Assembly: GCA_002402465.1 (NCBI GenBank) | Contig: DHFW01000002.1 | Span: forward strand, 1-34,406 | Source of the DNA: Bacteroidales bacterium UBA4814 | GTDB lineage: Bacteria; Bacteroidota; Bacteroidia; Bacteroidales; UBA7960 | Direction of reading: 5' to 3' | Length of the DNA: 34,406 nt | Shown here: in pieces, positions 23,481 to 31,862 of the stretch | How positions within the stretch are numbered: position 1 is the first letter of the stretch | Layout of the letters: every line of letters starts with the position of its first letter | Program-made: the position numbers and the translations under genes | Notes under the pieces: model-generated | Told to the model about the DNA's origin: nothing | What the model saw: the letters and a program-made list of their open reading frames with translations, nothing else | Database searches by the model: none

Positions 23481-26400
23481 ATGAAGCGAATGCTGATTTT
23501 AACCGGTCTTTTGCTGTTAATGGGCGCCAGCCTGTTCGGGCAAACGATCCGCGTTACAGGTAGAGTTTCTGATGCTTCTGATGGCAGCACCCTTCCGGGG
23601 GTGTCCATTATGGTAAAAGGAACTACTCAGGGAACGGTTTCTGACATTAATGGTCAGTACGAACTGCAAGTTCCCTCCGATGGGGTGCTGGTGTTCTCGT
23701 TTATTGGTATGCGTACCGTTGAAATCCCTGTGGGAGGTCGCACACTGATAAACGTGGCGCTGGAACCCGATGTGTATGCAGTAGAAGAATTTGTGGTGGT
23801 AGGCTATGGTGTGCAGCGCAAACGCGAGGTTACGGGCTCTATTGCCCAGGTAAGAGGCGATGACCTTGCCAACCTGGCTGCCCCGAGCTTTGATGCACAG
23901 CTTGCAGGGCGTGCCGCTGGGGTACAGGTTACGCAAGCTACCGGTATTTTGGGCCAGGCTCCAAGGATTCGTATCCGTGGTATCGCCTCTATTACTTCTG
24001 ATACCTATCCGCTGATTGTAGTGGATGGACAACCTATTCTTACCGGCGACGTTGGTGGCTACGCCAATACCAATGCCCTTGGCGACATTAACCCTGCCGA
24101 CATTGAGTCCATTGAAATTCTGAAAGATGGATCGGCCACTGCTATTTACGGCTCGAGGGCTGCCGCAGGGGTTATGCTGATTACAACCAAAAGAGGTCAG
24201 GCAGGCAAATTCCAGTTGAACTACAACAACTATATTGGGGTGGCCCAGCCGGTTAAATTGTTTGACCTTACCAGTGAAGCTGAGTGGCTGCCGCTCATGG
24301 CCGAAATGTTTGCTAATGCAGGCTTGTCTAACCCGGCTGTAGCTTCGGGGCTGAATACCGACTGGCAAAAAGCTGTTTTGCGCACCAGTGCCTTTCAGCA
24401 AGACCACAGTTTGTCTTTGTCCGGGGCAACTCCACAAACATCCTATTACTTCTCCATGGGATACGCCGACCAGGAGGGTATTACACGTCCCAATGCCATG
24501 GAGCGTATAACATTCAGGGCCAATTTAGACCAAAAGGTAAGGAATTGGCTCACCGTGGGCGCCAATGCCAATTTGGCTCGTTCAACCTATAATGGCCTCA
24601 ATACGGGTGAAAACTCACTTTCGGGCAATATTTTCTCGGCCATCCGCCAGTTGCCCAACACTCCAATTTATAACCCTGACCACCCAACCGGATACAACAT
24701 TGACTTTTTGAATCCTCAATTGGTGGGTCGTTGGAATAACCTCAATACCATCGACGACAACCTGCCCAATATTGTTTACGTAATCGACGAAAACGTAAAC
24801 GATTCAAAGGTTCATCGCGCCACTCTGGGTACCTATGGTATGGTTACTATTTTGCCTTCACTGGTGTTCCAAACCCGCTTTGGAACTGATATATCCATGA
24901 CGGAAGGTCTGATGTACTGGAACCCAATTCATGGTGATGGTGCATCGGTTCAAGGACGTATTTACAATACGCAAACCAACTATAACCGCTGGAATTTTAT
25001 AAATACCCTTTCCTATGTGGAAACCTTTGGGGATTTGCATAACCTGAATGCCACTTTGGTATATGAAGTTCAAAAGCAACGTTACAACTATTTCTTCGCT
25101 GGTGGTACTACCCTGTCTGATACCTATTTCAACCAGGGCCTGATCGGTGGTACTTATGGTACCCAGCTCTCCTCAGGTAGTATGTCCGAAAACGGTATCA
25201 TGTCATATGCTGGTCGAGTGAACTATAACTACGATGGCAAATACTTCCTGCAGTTTTCTGCACGTTACGATGGTTTGTCGTCCTTGCCCGAAGCCAATAA
25301 GTGGGGTTTCTTTCCCGGCGCTTCGATTGGCTGGACTATATCGCGCGAATCCTTTATGCAGGATGTGGACTGGCTGTCTGACCTCAAAATCAGGGCCTCC
25401 TATGCTGAAGTGGGTAATTCCAACATTGGAAACTACCCCTACCTGGGCCTTTACAGTGGCGTAAGGTATGCCGATTACACCGGTATCGCGTTTAGCCAGA
25501 TGGGTAATGACCAGTTGAAGTGGGAAACCAGTAAGAAGACCAACGTAGGTATCGATATGGCCATTCTTGATGGGAAATACTCTTTTACCTATGATTATTT
25601 CGTGGATGATGTGGATGGTTTGATCCTTGCTGCACCCACTCCGCCATCCTTTGGTATTCCTGGCAACAGCGTGAACAAGAACGTTGGTGCGTTGCGCAAC
25701 TGGGGACATGAGTTTGGTATTCAGGCCAACTTCTTCCGTACCCGCGATTTCTCATGGACCGTGGATATGAACCTCACACTGATTAAGAACGAGGTTGTTG
25801 AGCTGGCCACAGATTTGCCAATGGTTTACTCCTTTGTTATTAACAAGCAGGGTGAATCCATTTACTCACTGTATGGATATGACTATGTTGGCGTTAACAA
25901 TGCCAATGGTAACCCCATTTACCGCAAGGCCAACGGAACCCTTGTTCAGGGCGACATTGCTTCGCAAAGCTACAGGTTGTACGATCCCAACAATCCTGGT
26001 GACATTTCAGAGGCTGGTAACCTCACGGGTGACGACAGGATTATCTTTGGCCCATCCATGCCAACCTATTATGGTGCCGTGAATAACACCCTCAGGTGGA
26101 AAAACTTCGACTTTAGTGCCATGTTCCGCTTCTCGGGTGGCAACTATATCATGAACCGCACCCGTGCCGACCTGGTTTCCAACAGCTTTACCAATGCCGG
26201 AACTGAACTGCTGGGCAGGTGGCAGAGCCCCGAAAATCCTGGCGATGGCTGGACTCCCAAACTGTGGTATGGTCGCACCAACTTCATCAACCGTCAGGGC
26301 GAAACTTCAGGCCGCTTTGTTGAAAAAGGGGACTTCCTGAAACTGCAAAACCTGATCCTGGGCTATACCCTGCCAAATGAGGTGGTTGGCCGCATCGGCA

Positions 26401-26555
26401 TAGACCGTCTCAGGATTTTTGTTTCCGCTACCGAGCTGTTCATGATTACCGATTATACTGGTATCGACCCAGAAAGTGAACGCTTCCTTGGTACGGACTG
26501 GAATGGCACGCCACGTCAGAAGACGCTGACCTTTGGTCTTAACCTGAGTTTGTAA
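23481..26555 (+). CDS. SusC/RagA-family TonB-dependent outer-membrane transporter (susC4)
   Basis: This is a 1024-residue protein. It has a signal peptide (MKRMLILTGLLLLMGASLFGQ), a carboxypeptidase-regulatory-like domain at about 22-98 (RVTGRVSDASDGSTLPGVSIMVKGT, GTVSDINGQYEL), a TonB box (VEEFVVVGYGV) and a plug at about 113-238 (LIVVDGQPI, NPADIESIEILKDGSATAIYGSRAAAGVMLITTKRG). The barrel ends LTFGLNLSL. The last residue is Leu, whereas susC1-3 end in Phe, the usual end of an outer-membrane beta-signal. The plug is closest to susC2 (TGSIAQVRGDDLA...PSFDAQLAGRAAGV). susD4 starts 8 bp downstream. There is no STN domain. Confidence 0.95.
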   Translation: MKRMLILTGLLLLMGASLFGQTIRVTGRVSDASDGSTLPGVSIMVKGTTQGTVSDINGQYELQVPSDGVLVFSFIGMRTVEIPVGGRTLINVALEPDVYAVEEFVVVGYGVQRKREVTGSIAQVRGDDLANLAAPSFDAQLAGRAAGVQVTQATGILGQAPRIRIRGIASITSDTYPLIVVDGQPILTGDVGGYANTNALGDINPADIESIEILKDGSATAIYGSRAAAGVMLITTKRGQAGKFQLNYNNYIGVAQPVKLFDLTSEAEWLPLMAEMFANAGLSNPAVASGLNTDWQKAVLRTSAFQQDHSLSLSGATPQTSYYFSMGYADQEGITRPNAMERITFRANLDQKVRNWLTVGANANLARSTYNGLNTGENSLSGNIFSAIRQLPNTPIYNPDHPTGYNIDFLNPQLVGRWNNLNTIDDNLPNIVYVIDENVNDSKVHRATLGTYGMVTILPSLVFQTRFGTDISMTEGLMYWNPIHGDGASVQGRIYNTQTNYNRWNFINTLSYVETFGDLHNLNATLVYEVQKQRYNYFFAGGTTLSDTYFNQGLIGGTYGTQLSSGSMSENGIMSYAGRVNYNYDGKYFLQFSARYDGLSSLPEANKWGFFPGASIGWTISRESFMQDVDWLSDLKIRASYAEVGNSNIGNYPYLGLYSGVRYADYTGIAFSQMGNDQLKWETSKKTNVGIDMAILDGKYSFTYDYFVDDVDGLILAAPTPPSFGIPGNSVNKNVGALRNWGHEFGIQANFFRTRDFSWTVDMNLTLIKNEVVELATDLPMVYSFVINKQGESIYSLYGYDYVGVNNANGNPIYRKANGTLVQGDIASQSYRLYDPNNPGDISEAGNLTGDDRIIFGPSMPTYYGAVNNTLRWKNFDFSAMFRFSGGNYIMNRTRADLVSNSFTNAGTELLGRWQSPENPGDGWTPKLWYGRTNFINRQGETSGRFVEKGDFLKLQNLILGYTLPNEVVGRIGIDRLRIFVSATELFMITDYTGIDPESERFLGTDWNGTPRQKTLTFGLNLSL

Positions 26556-26563
26556 CTTAAAAA

Positions 26564-28171
26564 ATGAAGTCAATTATGAAGAAACTACATAATATTCAGC
26601 AGATGACCGGCAAGCTGCTAATGCTTTCGGTTTTTGCCCTGGGCTTATGCTTCACCTCGTGCTCTGAGGACGATATCATAGACCTGCAACCCTTTAACCA
26701 GATTTCTGAGACGGTGGCCTTCTCCACCCCTGAGAAAGTGGAACTCTCTGTGCTTGGCATGTATAACGCAGCACAAATCGGCGATTATGATGGTGGTCTT
26801 CGCGGTTATCCGTTTGGTGCAGCTTTTGTGCAGCAGGGCGATAACCGTGGCGAAGATGTGGTTAACATTGCCACGTTCTATGCCATTACCTACCAGGCTA
26901 CTTACAATGCCACAACAGCCAACAATGTGTATTACTGGCTTGATACCTATCGTTTGATCAACAGGATTAATATTGTATTGGAAGGTGCGCAGACCGCTGC
27001 AGACAATGGGGTTATTTCCCAGGAAAAAGCAAACCAGTACAAAGGTGAAGCCCTGTTGCTTCGTGCAGCTGCTTACCATGAACTTTTGGTAATGTTTGCC
27101 CGCCCGTATAAGCACACCGCTGATGCCTCACACTTGGGCGTACCTTATCATAAGGTTCCTTTTACCACACAACAAGCCATTGACGAAGGGTTTGCTACCG
27201 GAAGGCATACTGTTGCACAATGCTATGGATGGATTCTGGAAGACCTTGAACTGGCTGAGCAGTATTTGCCATTAAAATCAGACTGGGCAGGAAACTGGAA
27301 AGTTTCAAGGGGCACCAAAGGCGCTGCCGCCGCTTATAAGGCCCGTATACACCAGCACATGTGGAATATGGCAGGTGTAATCACTGAAGCCTCCAAATTT
27401 ATGCCCGGAGGGGTATATGCCGGGCATTATGCACTGGGTGCTGAACCCTGGACTGTCTTTGCCAATAACTACGGCAGCGATGAGTACATTTTTGGTATGG
27501 AAAACTCTGCAACAAACTACCCAAGTGTAAACGGTGCTTTGGCTTCACAATATAAGCGTCGCTTGCTGGTGTGCCATAGCCCGATTAACTGGAGGAACCC
27601 CTTCTGGCTGCCTGACGACAAACGTCGTACTGAAGGCGAGATGGTTTTTACTGATGGTGGAAGGAAATTTACCAATAAATATCGTGATGTTGTGGGTTAT
27701 ACTGACCTCTCGCCCATGATGCGCTATGCTGAGGTAATTCTGAACCTGGCTGAAGCATACGCCCGACAGGGTGATGTAGTCAATGGCTTAACCTACCTGA
27801 ACATGGTTCGTAACCGTTCGCTTGCTGATGTAGCTACACAAGCCTATGTGGCCTCCGACTTTGCCGACAATGTTGAACTGCTCGAAGCTATTTTGTACGA
27901 ACGCCGAATAGAAATGGCTATGGAAGGCCGCCGTTGGCCCGATATTCACAGGCTGCAGCACTGCCCGCACTTCCCCATCGATGGTATTCCCGGAAAAATC
28001 GCCAATGGTTCACCCAGTGCTGATTTGTTTGATCTCGAACTGGGTCCTTACACGGGTCCCTACCCAGTGGTTCCCCTTCCTTACTCAAGCCACCTGTTCG
28101 TTTGGCCCATTCCTCAGGCTGAGATCAACGCCAACCCCACCCTGGCTGCTCAGCAAAATCCTGGCTACTAA
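26564..28171 (+). CDS. SusD/RagB-family surface lipoprotein (susD4)
   Basis: At 535 residues this is the longest SusD here. The signal region is extended (MKSIMKKLHNIQQMTGKLLMLSVFALGLCFTSC), with the likely lipidated cysteine at residue 33. An in-frame ATG at 26576 (MKKLHN) is an alternative start. It continues SEDDIIDLQPFNQISETVAFSTPEK. SusD landmarks are YKGEALLLRAAAYHELLVMFARPY, MMRYAEVILNLAEAYARQG and YERRIEMAMEGRRWPDIHRL, ending WPIPQAEINANPTLAAQQNPGY. It is the surface partner of SusC4, 8 bp upstream. A terminator follows. Confidence 0.94.
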   Translation: MKSIMKKLHNIQQMTGKLLMLSVFALGLCFTSCSEDDIIDLQPFNQISETVAFSTPEKVELSVLGMYNAAQIGDYDGGLRGYPFGAAFVQQGDNRGEDVVNIATFYAITYQATYNATTANNVYYWLDTYRLINRINIVLEGAQTAADNGVISQEKANQYKGEALLLRAAAYHELLVMFARPYKHTADASHLGVPYHKVPFTTQQAIDEGFATGRHTVAQCYGWILEDLELAEQYLPLKSDWAGNWKVSRGTKGAAAAYKARIHQHMWNMAGVITEASKFMPGGVYAGHYALGAEPWTVFANNYGSDEYIFGMENSATNYPSVNGALASQYKRRLLVCHSPINWRNPFWLPDDKRRTEGEMVFTDGGRKFTNKYRDVVGYTDLSPMMRYAEVILNLAEAYARQGDVVNGLTYLNMVRNRSLADVATQAYVASDFADNVELLEAILYERRIEMAMEGRRWPDIHRLQHCPHFPIDGIPGKIANGSPSADLFDLELGPYTGPYPVVPLPYSSHLFVWPIPQAEINANPTLAAQQNPGY

Positions 28172-28190
28172 GCCTTGAATTAACTTTCAA

Positions 28191-28228
28191 AAGAAGCTGT
28201 TCCCCGGGTGGAACAGCTTCTTTTTTCT
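28191..28228 (+). terminator. Terminator after susC4-susD4
   Basis: AAGAAGCTGTTCC (28191-28203) pairs perfectly with GGAACAGCTTCTT (28210-28222) around a six-base loop, followed by a T-rich tail. Confidence 0.92.
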
Positions 28229-28284
28229 TTTACTTTTTTCTTAATTTTATTGAGAAAATCTTTTTTGTGAAATAATTTTCAACC

Positions 28285-30675
28285 ATGAAACAAGTACGCG
28301 TATATCTTCGGTTTTGCCTTTTGGTAATTTGTGTTTCCAAATTGTCAGCCCATTTATTTGGCCAGCCTGCAACCGAAAACCAAATTGCGCTGGGGCTTGG
28401 TCAGTACCAAACCCAGCATTTCCCTCAAAAGCTTTTTATTCATTTTGATAAAGAACATTATGCTGCCGGAGAAACCATATGGTTTAAGGGTTACCTGGCA
28501 GAGGGCAAAAGCCACCTGCCCGATACGGCTTCAGCCAATGTGTATCTCGAACTTTGGAATACGCAGGGCCAAAAGGTGAGCGAGCTTGTTGTAAAGCCTG
28601 AAAACGGAAGTTTCTCCGGTAGTTTCCCGATTTCCGGTGAATTTCATGATGGCAATTATGTGCTGAGGGCTTATACCGACTGGATGCTGAACCAGGGAGA
28701 AGACTTTTTGTTTTATAAATATTTTTATATCCGCAATTCGCAATTTGCCAATGCGATCGACAACGATACACGCAGATTTAACCGGGAATTTAACACCACG
28801 CTCGAAAATTTAAGGCAAACGGTAAATATTTCATTTTTCCCGGAAGGAGGCAATCTGGTCAACGGGCTTGATAGCCGGGTGGCCGTGCGGGTTTGCGATG
28901 GCACTTTTAGGGGGCAACGCTTTCGCGGAAGTATTAAAGACGATACGGGTACGGTAGTAGCCAGTTTTGAAACCAATGATGCCGGCCTGGGTGTCTTTTC
29001 CTATACCCCGGAGAATGGCCGAACTTATGTGGCCGAGCTGAACACCGGTGGCCGGAGACCTGTGGTCGAGCCATTGCCAGCAGCTAAAAGTGAGGGGGTG
29101 GTGTTAAAAGCAGATATAAAAGGTGATTTTCTGGAAATAAAAATTTCTTCTTCCCTCCTTGAAAAGGACGAGAATAAATACACCCTTTTGGCCCAATCCC
29201 GTGGCAAGTTGTTGTTTACTAAACCTGAACTGATCCTTCAGGATCAACAAACCTTTCAGCTTCCATTAAATGAGTTCCCCACCGGGGTTACGCAACTTGC
29301 CGTGCTTGGCGCAGATGCATCCACGCTGGCTGAGCGGCTTGTATTCGTTAATCACGACGACCAGGTGTATTTCGATATCAGGGCCCTGATGTTGCCAAGC
29401 GGTGAAGCAAACGCTCTTAGCATCGATGTGCTGGCCAGCGACCTGGAAGGGCAGCCCCTGAAAGGGAACTTTTCGGTGGCGGTTCAATACGGAAAGCTTG
29501 GCGAGCGCTCCAATGCGGAGAATATTTTCAGTAGTTTGCTAATGACTTCAGACCTGGCAGGACAGGTTGAAAACCCCGCCAGGTATTTTGATTATGCGCA
29601 GGAAGATGTGGACTTAATGGTTGATATGCTCATGTTAACCCATAAATGGAAACGCTTTTCGTGGGAGGAGTTAATGAACGCAAGGTTTCCGGAACCCCAA
29701 TTCAAACCTGTATACGGAGTAGATGTTTTTGGCAGCCTGGTTGATCCTCAGGACAGGTTGGGTGTAGCAAATGCCGAAGTGCAAATGCGGTTAATTGAAG
29801 ACCTCTCCAGGTCGCATCAAACCAAAACCGATGCCAACGGAAGTTTTTTGTTCAGTGGGCTCGATCTTGCCGACAGCACCATGGTTGAATTCATCCATCC
29901 CATGCTGTCAGGACGCAGGGTGCCTGAGGTGTTGCTTGCCCCTGCTGCCCGCCAGGACCCAGCCCTCGATGCATTCAATTATATTCCCAACTCCAACACC
30001 TATGCCCAGCAAATTACAGATCGCGGTCCAGACTGGAGCCGGCCACGGGCAGAGCGCTCAGGAACAGCTTCGGCAAGAGGGGGGCAGCTGTTTGGAACAC
30101 CCGATCAAACCATTTATGTCGAAGAAAAAGAAGCCTACACTTCGGTGATCGAATTGCTCAGGGATAAAGCCATTGGACTGACCATTTCCCCATCGGGTTT
30201 TGTGAGCATCCGTGGCGTAAGAAGTATCAACTACCAAAGCCCTCCTTTATTTTTTGTAGATGGGGTTGAAAGCGAAGGAGCATTTTTCAGCTTGCATCCC
30301 AACGATATTGAGCGGATCGAAATTTTTCGCGGTGCAAGCACCGCTGCCTTCGGGGCAAGAGGCGCCAACGGGGCACTGGCAGCTTATACCAAACGGCGCG
30401 ATTTCCAGGCCGAATCAACACCTGCCAGTATTTTTCAGGTTCGTGGCTTTCATGTTCCAATGCAGTTTCCGGTGCTGCCTGAAAAAGCCACCGCCTTTGA
30501 TCAGATCAACACCACCCATACCGCTTTCTGGGAGCCCAACCTCAGAACCAACGAGGAAGGTCTGGCCAACTTCCAGTTCTTTCCCTTGCCGGGAGTTACG
30601 CAATATCGAATCGTGATTCAAGGAGTGAGTGAGGATGGTAAAATTGGCTATGCCGAGTTTGTGATCGGTAACTGA
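28285..30675 (+). CDS. MG2 macroglobulin-like protein with TonB plug domain and no barrel
   Basis: This is a 796-residue protein. The N-terminus is an export signal (about 1-27, ending AHLFGQ). Residues about 49-140 are a macroglobulin MG2-type domain (LFIHFDKEHYAAGETIWFKGYL, GNYVLRAYTDWM), followed by further beta-sandwich repeats (NISFFPEGGNLVNGLDSRVAVRV). A carboxypeptidase-regulatory-like domain lies at about 480-545 (VFGSLVDPQDRLGVANAEV, TDANGSFLFSGLDL). A TonB-receptor plug follows at about 612-707 (GVRSINYQSPPLFFVDGVE, HPNDIERIEIFRGASTAAFGARGANGAL). The tail (AFWEPNLRTNEEGLANFQFF, YRIVIQGVSEDGKIGYAEFVIG) resembles macroglobulin tails. The transmembrane barrel that a plug normally fills is absent. 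Such proteins are common in Bacteroidota but of unclear function, and are often annotated as TonB-dependent receptors. It follows the susC4 operon terminator by about 60 bp. Confidence 0.85.
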   Translation: MKQVRVYLRFCLLVICVSKLSAHLFGQPATENQIALGLGQYQTQHFPQKLFIHFDKEHYAAGETIWFKGYLAEGKSHLPDTASANVYLELWNTQGQKVSELVVKPENGSFSGSFPISGEFHDGNYVLRAYTDWMLNQGEDFLFYKYFYIRNSQFANAIDNDTRRFNREFNTTLENLRQTVNISFFPEGGNLVNGLDSRVAVRVCDGTFRGQRFRGSIKDDTGTVVASFETNDAGLGVFSYTPENGRTYVAELNTGGRRPVVEPLPAAKSEGVVLKADIKGDFLEIKISSSLLEKDENKYTLLAQSRGKLLFTKPELILQDQQTFQLPLNEFPTGVTQLAVLGADASTLAERLVFVNHDDQVYFDIRALMLPSGEANALSIDVLASDLEGQPLKGNFSVAVQYGKLGERSNAENIFSSLLMTSDLAGQVENPARYFDYAQEDVDLMVDMLMLTHKWKRFSWEELMNARFPEPQFKPVYGVDVFGSLVDPQDRLGVANAEVQMRLIEDLSRSHQTKTDANGSFLFSGLDLADSTMVEFIHPMLSGRRVPEVLLAPAARQDPALDAFNYIPNSNTYAQQITDRGPDWSRPRAERSGTASARGGQLFGTPDQTIYVEEKEAYTSVIELLRDKAIGLTISPSGFVSIRGVRSINYQSPPLFFVDGVESEGAFFSLHPNDIERIEIFRGASTAAFGARGANGALAAYTKRRDFQAESTPASIFQVRGFHVPMQFPVLPEKATAFDQINTTHTAFWEPNLRTNEEGLANFQFFPLPGVTQYRIVIQGVSEDGKIGYAEFVIGN

Positions 30676-30694
30676 AGGGATGCATGATTATACG

Positions 30695-30702
30695 TATCTT
30701 TG
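30695..30702 (+). promoter_or_regulatory. Candidate -7 element for pdxA
   Basis: TATCTTTG is an exact match to TAnnTTTG, 24 bp before the pdxA ATG, giving a leader of under 20 nt. No clear -33 box lies at the expected distance. Confidence 0.45.
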
Positions 30703-30726
30703 CTCAAACTTTAGCAAAATCACGGT

Positions 30727-31842
30727 ATGGATAACGAACTGGAACTTCAGCCCCCCCTGCGCATCGGCATTACACATGGCGATGTGAATGGCATTGGATA
30801 TGAAATCATAATGAAAACCCTGGCCGATACCCGGGTGCTCGACTTTTTTACCCCGGTGGTGTATGGCTCCTCCAAGGTGGCTTCTTACCACCGCAAAGCG
30901 CTCGATCTGCATGACTTCAATTTCAACATTGTAAAGTCAGCCGAATTTGCACAACCCGGAAAGGCCAACCTGATAAACATCTATCAGCAGGAAATCAAGA
31001 TCGACCTGGGGCAGTGTACCGATATTGCCGGCGAGGTGGCTTTCCTGGCCCTGGAGGCGGCTACCGAAGACCTGAAAAGGGGCCACATTGATGCCCTTGT
31101 TACGGCCCCGATAAACAAGCAGAATATCCAGAGCGAAGCTTTTCATTTTCCCGGACATACCGAGTACCTGGCCCAGAAATTTGGCGTAGCCGAAAGCCTG
31201 ATGCTGATGGTGAGCCATCATATGCGCATCGGCGTGATTACTGGCCATGTGCCTCTTTCGGGAGTTCCGGGTATGATTACCCGCGAGCTGATACTGAAAA
31301 AAGTCAGGCTCATGAACCAGTCGCTCACGCGCGACTTTGGCATTCGCAAGCCTCGCATTGCCCTGCTGGGCCTTAACCCCCATGCCGGCGATAAGGGCGT
31401 GATTGGCAGGGAAGAGCTGGAGGTGATGGTTCCTGCCATACAGCAGGCCTTCGACGAAGGCATCCTGGCTTTTGGCCCTTATCCGGCCGATGGTTTCTTC
31501 GGTTCGGCCTCCTATATCAAGTTCGATGGCATACTGGCCATGTATCATGACCAGGGGCTGATCCCTTTCAAGGCCATGTCGTTTAAGAGCGGGGTGAATT
31601 TTACGGCAGGCCTGCCTTACGTGCGCACCAGCCCTGCCCACGGTACCGCCTACGACCGGGCAGGAAAGAACGACGCCTCGCCCGATGCCTTCCGTGAAGC
31701 CGTTTACCTGGCCATTGATGTGGTAAGAAACCGCCGTATGTACCAGGAGATCACCGCCAACCCATTGTCGGCTTCGGCCCTCGATGCCGATACCGACAGC
31801 GACCGCAATGCCCTGAAGGACCTTCCCGAAGGCGGCGATTAG
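30727..31842 (+). CDS. pdxA: 4-hydroxythreonine-4-phosphate dehydrogenase
   Basis: PdxA oxidises 4-phosphohydroxy-L-threonine with NAD(P)+ in the deoxyxylulose-5-phosphate-dependent route to pyridoxal phosphate, in the cytosol. The 371-residue protein carries the family start LRIGITHGDVNGIGYEII, then DALVTAPINKQNI, FPGHTEYLAQ, ALLGLNPHAGDKGVIG and AMYHDQGLIPFKAM, and RTSPAHGTAYDRAGK. The three metal-binding histidines are H174 (GHVPL), H219 (NPHAG) and H274 (YHDQG). Their spacings of 45 and 55 residues equal those of E. coli H166, H211 and H266. A C-terminal tail of about 30 residues after ITANPL is acidic and not needed for the fold. murF-alr starts 20 nt after the stop, so the two are probably co-transcribed. 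Confidence 0.95.
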   Translation: MDNELELQPPLRIGITHGDVNGIGYEIIMKTLADTRVLDFFTPVVYGSSKVASYHRKALDLHDFNFNIVKSAEFAQPGKANLINIYQQEIKIDLGQCTDIAGEVAFLALEAATEDLKRGHIDALVTAPINKQNIQSEAFHFPGHTEYLAQKFGVAESLMLMVSHHMRIGVITGHVPLSGVPGMITRELILKKVRLMNQSLTRDFGIRKPRIALLGLNPHAGDKGVIGREELEVMVPAIQQAFDEGILAFGPYPADGFFGSASYIKFDGILAMYHDQGLIPFKAMSFKSGVNFTAGLPYVRTSPAHGTAYDRAGKNDASPDAFREAVYLAIDVVRNRRMYQEITANPLSASALDADTDSDRNALKDLPEGGD

Positions 31843-31862
31843 TCTTTTTGAAAATTCCTTCC

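Noticed and set aside
23517..24437. 306-residue open frame on the minus strand inside susC4
   Set aside because: It lies wholly opposite a well-supported SusC reading frame, with low-complexity, non-family sequence.
31848..31862. TTG start for murF-alr
   Set aside because: It adds only MKIPS before a good ATG, and the ATG start fits the usual MurF N-terminus. I cannot fully exclude the TTG.
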